A DNA stretch of 15,704 nucleotides from contig CAYYQW010000086.1 of NCBI GenBank assembly GCA_964472505.1, positions 1 to 15,704 on the forward strand. The letters run 5' to 3'. The translations under genes and the position numbers were made by a program. Under the pieces are notes generated by a model. It did no database searches, was not told the origin of the DNA, and saw nothing but the letters and a program-made list of their open reading frames with translations. The DNA is from JAYEIA01 sp964472505. Its GTDB lineage: Bacteria; Bacteroidota; Bacteroidia; Bacteroidales; JAADGE01. This document shows, piece after piece, positions 13,410 through 15,704 of this stretch; position 1 is the stretch's first letter; the number at the start of each line of letters is the position of its first letter.

Positions 13410-13953
13410 TTAAATTTATTTTCTGCAATTCTGCTAACTTTTGTTGTAATAATTTTTTTGCTCTTGAATATTGCGATTTTGATGTATTGATATTTATATC
13501 CAACTGCTCTGCTATTTCTTTGTGTTTAAACCCTTCTACCGCATACAGATTGAAAACGGTACGATAGCCTTCCGGCAATGACTGTATTACTTTCAGAAGC
13601 TCTTCGGCGGTGAAATCTTCGGCACCGTATTCGTTTGTCGTTGTGAATACTTCAGGAGCTTCGGTAATATCATAATTTTGACGATGTTTTTTATGCTTGT
13701 GGTAATGCGAAATTGCCGTATTTACCATAATGCGTTTCATCCAACCTTCAAAAGAACCTTCGTCTCTGTATTGCTTAATTTTTGTCAGAATTTTAATAAA
13801 ACCTTTTTGCAAAATATCTTCGGCATCATCTCGGTCGCTTCCGTAACGCAGGCATATCCCAAACAGAACAGGCGAATATACATCGTACAGATGTTTCTGC
13901 GCTGCTTTGTTTTGTTTCTTGCATAAGCGTATTATTTTGCTTAAATCTTGCAT
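13393..13953 (-). CDS. ECF-type RNA polymerase sigma factor
   Basis: The 186-residue protein is a group 4 (extracytoplasmic function) sigma-70 factor. Region 2 spans about 20-88 (YDVYSPVLFGICLRYGSDRDDAEDILQKGFIKIL, FEGWMKRIMVNTAISHYHKHKK). A short linker leads to region 4 at about 118-172 (IQSLPEGYRTVFNLYAVEGFKHKEIAEQLDI, a helix-turn-helix ending NTSKSQYSRAKKLLQQKL). Region 1 and 3 are absent, as expected. It should direct polymerase to a small regulon in response to an envelope signal. The downstream PKD membrane protein starts within its last codons, which ties their synthesis together and makes that protein its probable regulator. Its target promoters are not known. Confidence 0.95.
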   Translation of the reverse strand: MQDLSKIIRLCKKQNKAAQKHLYDVYSPVLFGICLRYGSDRDDAEDILQKGFIKILTKIKQYRDEGSFEGWMKRIMVNTAISHYHKHKKHRQNYDITEAPEVFTTTNEYGAEDFTAEELLKVIQSLPEGYRTVFNLYAVEGFKHKEIAEQLDININTSKSQYSRAKKLLQQKLAELQKINLNEQDQ

Positions 13954-14004
13954 CGTTTTGCCTTTATGACTGATTTTTTAAAAAAAAGGTTGCTTATCTG
14001 CATT

Positions 14005-14012
14005 CAAATATA
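14005..14012 (-). promoter_or_regulatory. -7 element of the sigma factor operon
   Basis: The minus strand reads TATATTTG, a full TAnnTTTG match, about 51 nt upstream of the sigma factor ATG at 13953. No TTG at the right distance upstream was found. An 11-base A run (T run on the minus strand) at about 13979-13987 lies between it and the gene. Confidence 0.45.
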
Positions 14013-14092
14013 AGAAAATAGAAAGTTTTTTTAGGATAAAAATAAAGCCGGCATAAAGTTTATGTTTGGCAGAGGCTTCTGCGGAACTGATT

Positions 14093-14161
14093 ATGCAAAA
14101 TAAAACGGAAAAATTAGCCGCCGAAACCGAAGCTTTGTTCAGAGGAGATAATAAGTATTAA
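14093..14161 (+). CDS. Possible small ORF or gene remnant, 22 codons
   Basis: An ATG at 14093 opens a 22-residue frame (MQNKTEKLAAETEALFRGDN, then KY and a stop). A TATGTTTG sequence at 14061-14068 matches the TAnnTTTG -7 element 24 nt upstream, and GGAA lies 7 nt before the ATG. The same frame is open from 14057 and reads LCLAEASAELI before the Met, with an amphipathic, coding-like look on both sides of the Met. It could therefore be a real small protein, or the last codons of a decayed gene. No homologue was recognised. It points toward the 3' end of upp, with 32 bp between the stop codons. Confidence 0.3.
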   Translation: MQNKTEKLAAETEALFRGDNKY

Positions 14162-14193
14162 TCAGATATTGAAGGTGAGTTAGGAGAAAGCCC

Positions 14194-14859
14194 TTACAGC
14201 TCCCCCTGTTCTTTTTCGCCGAAAGCCAAATCTCCGGCATCACCCAATCCGGGCACAATGTAGCCTTTGGCCGTGAGTTCATCGTCAATATCACCTACCC
14301 AAAGTGTTATGTTTTCTTCAGCAAGATGCAATTTTAGGTAGTCAATGCCGTCTTTTGCGGCTATTATAGAAATAATGTGGGTGTGAAGCGGTCTTTGTTC
14401 GTCGCAAATATCTTTGTAAGCTAAAGCCATGGAAGCACCGGAAGCCAGCATGGGGTCTGCCAAAATCAGAAATTTGTCATCCACCGGCGGCGCCGACAAG
14501 TAACCGGATTTTATTTCAAAGGTATTATCTTTATGGTATTTTCGGTAGGAACCTACGAAAGCATTATCGGCTTTATCAAAAAAGTTTATTAAACCCAGAT
14601 GAAACGGCAGGCCGGCGCGAAGTATGGATGCCAACACAATATCATCACTCATGATGTTTAGGTCTTTGCTCCCGAGCGATGTAGTTATTTCTTTCGTTTT
14701 GTAATGCAATTCTTTACTTACTTCGTAGGCAAAAATTTCTCCGATACGTTCCATGTTTTTTCTGAAACGCATACGGTCGGTTTGCACGTCACTGCTTCTT
14801 ATTTCAGCCATGAAATTATTCAGCAGTGAGTTTTTTTCTGAAAGATTGTGAATGAGCAT
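14194..14859 (-). CDS. upp: Uracil phosphoribosyltransferase
   Basis: Upp makes UMP from uracil and PRPP in pyrimidine salvage; it is cytosolic. The 221-residue length is slightly longer than the E. coli enzyme (about 208). The PRPP-binding loop is ILADPMLASGAS at 132-143, and the uracil-binding C-terminus is GYIVPGLGDAGDLAFG at about 199-214. Arg81-Ala-Gly-Leu-Pro is the conserved strand-turn near the PRPP site. The N-terminus aligns with family starts (VQTDRMRFRKNMERIGEIFAYE), supporting the ATG at 14859. It lies 32 nt downstream of the nucleoside transporter gene, so the two form a salvage operon. No clear terminator follows it. Confidence 0.95.
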   Translation of the reverse strand: MLIHNLSEKNSLLNNFMAEIRSSDVQTDRMRFRKNMERIGEIFAYEVSKELHYKTKEITTSLGSKDLNIMSDDIVLASILRAGLPFHLGLINFFDKADNAFVGSYRKYHKDNTFEIKSGYLSAPPVDDKFLILADPMLASGASMALAYKDICDEQRPLHTHIISIIAAKDGIDYLKLHLAEENITLWVGDIDDELTAKGYIVPGLGDAGDLAFGEKEQGEL

Positions 14860-14891
14860 ATCCGGGTGTTTTTATATTTTTCAATCTTAAT

Positions 14892-15704
14892 TTATCCTAT
14901 AATCATTCCTACGATGGTGGCCGACAGCAGTGATGCCAGCGTTCCTGCCAACAGTGCTCGCATACCGAGCTGTGTCAGTACTACACGTTGCTTTGGAGCC
15001 AATGCGCCTATACCTCCGATTTGTATGCCGATGGAAGCAAAATTAGCAAAACCGCAGAGCATATATGTTGCCATTATTACCGATTTTTGATCCGTGAATG
15101 CATCGGCAGCTTTATATTCTGCCAAGCTTGAGTATCCGATAAATTCTGTCAGAATTATTTTTTCTCCGAGCATTTGCCCGACTAAAGCTATATCTCCGGA
15201 ACTAACGCCTATGAGCCACATCAGCGGCGCCAGCGTATATCCTAAAATAAATTCCAATGAAAGGGAATTGAACTGCCCGTCGGTAAGTTCAGCTATGAAT
15301 TGGTTTACCTGAATCCAACCGCCTACTTTTACGAAAATGTAATTCATCATGGCAATAAGAGCAACAAATACCAGCAGCATAGCGGCTACATTTACGGCCA
15401 ATCTGAGTCCTTCGCTTGTTCCGTTTGTAATTGAATCCAATACGTTTTTCCCGATTTTTTCTTTGCTTACTTCTACGTTTTTCTTTATTTCTTCGGTTTG
15501 CGGAATAAGCATTTTTGATATGATGATTACACCCGGAGCAGCCATTATGGAGGCGGCCAATAAATGTTTGGCAAACATGAGCCGTTCTATCGGATCATCG
15601 CCGCCCAGAAAGTTGATGTAAACGGCCAATACGCCGCCGGCCAGAGTTGCCATTCCGCCGGACATAACCAGCAGCATTTCCGATTTATTCATTTTTTCCA
15701 GATA
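14892..15704 (-). CDS. nupC: Concentrative nucleoside transporter (CNT/NupC family), C-terminal part
   Basis: The frame is open through the window edge (…YLEK MNKSEM…), so the 5' half of the gene is missing; the internal Met at 15692 is not the true start. The 270 or so visible residues hold the CNT signature region: KSEMLLVMSGGMATLAGGVLAVYI, then ILAPAMLLA-like helices, AMLLVFVALIAMMNYIF, LGYTLAPLMWLIGVSSGDI, KIILTEFIGYSSLA, MATYMLCGFANFASIGIQIGGIGALAP and a last helix ending in GMIIG. CNT proteins bring nucleosides into the cell with Na+ or H+. With upp next in line, it probably supplies uridine or related nucleosides for salvage. Confidence 0.93.
   Translation of the reverse strand, partial: YLEKMNKSEMLLVMSGGMATLAGGVLAVYINFLGGDDPIERLMFAKHLLAASIMAAPGVIIISKMLIPQTEEIKKNVEVSKEKIGKNVLDSITNGTSEGLRLAVNVAAMLLVFVALIAMMNYIFVKVGGWIQVNQFIAELTDGQFNSLSLEFILGYTLAPLMWLIGVSSGDIALVGQMLGEKIILTEFIGYSSLAEYKAADAFTDQKSVIMATYMLCGFANFASIGIQIGGIGALAPKQRVVLTQLGMRALLAGTLASLLSATIVGMIIG

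Noticed and set aside
15690..15692. ATG at 15692 as the start of the transporter
   Set aside because: The frame continues upstream to the window edge with CNT-like residues (YLEK), so the gene is cut, not short.

Overview
The window reads as a stretch of a moderately AT-rich Bacteroidota chromosome. The signs are: a type IX secretion (T9SS) sorting-domain tail at the left edge, a second protein with a gliding-motility/T9SS type B-like C-terminus, TAnnTTTG-type -7 promoter elements instead of sigma70 boxes, a general lack of Shine-Dalgarno sequences, a methionyl-tRNA synthetase with a fused tRNA-binding domain, and lineage-typical families (DUF4199, DUF4230-like, lipoprotein LptC). The order or genus cannot be fixed from this sequence. 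No rRNA, tRNA, CRISPR array, transposase or phage gene is visible.

Layout, left to right. Positions 1-75 are the last codons of a plus-strand T9SS cargo. A palindrome-rich 220-bp spacer separates it from ispF (minus, isoprenoid synthesis). Positions 794-1239 have no gene but hold an RNA hairpin just upstream of ispF and a nested fold-back element between 15-bp direct repeats. A minus-strand cluster follows, transcribed yraN, ybaB, SH3-domain lipoprotein, exported papain-like (C1) peptidase. Its divergent promoter region also serves a plus-strand pair: a secreted hypothetical protein and metG. A perfect 18-bp stem ends metG and faces the convergent minus-strand pair aminotransferase-lptC, which is joined by a TGATG stop/start overlap.

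From 8911 a plus-strand run encodes a DUF4199 membrane protein, a polyprenyl-phosphate-type glycosyltransferase and a peroxiredoxin-like protein. It meets a minus-strand DUF4230-like membrane protein with only 14 bp between stop codons. Positions 12105-13953 hold an ECF sigma factor gene overlapping, by 17 nt, a gene for a single-pass membrane protein with two PKD domains and a CHU_C-type C-terminus. The likely reading is a sigma/membrane-partner signalling pair. The right end holds a uracil salvage pair: a CNT-family nucleoside transporter (cut by the window edge) followed by upp, with a possible 22-residue small ORF between upp and the sigma factor.

Most of the window is housekeeping: isoprenoids, translation, LPS transport, salvage. 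The parts with most unexplained content are the sigma/PKD-CTD pair, the fold-back element at 934-1213, the palindromic spacer at 85-245, the ispF leader hairpin, and the exported C1 peptidase with its acidic SH3 lipoprotein neighbour.
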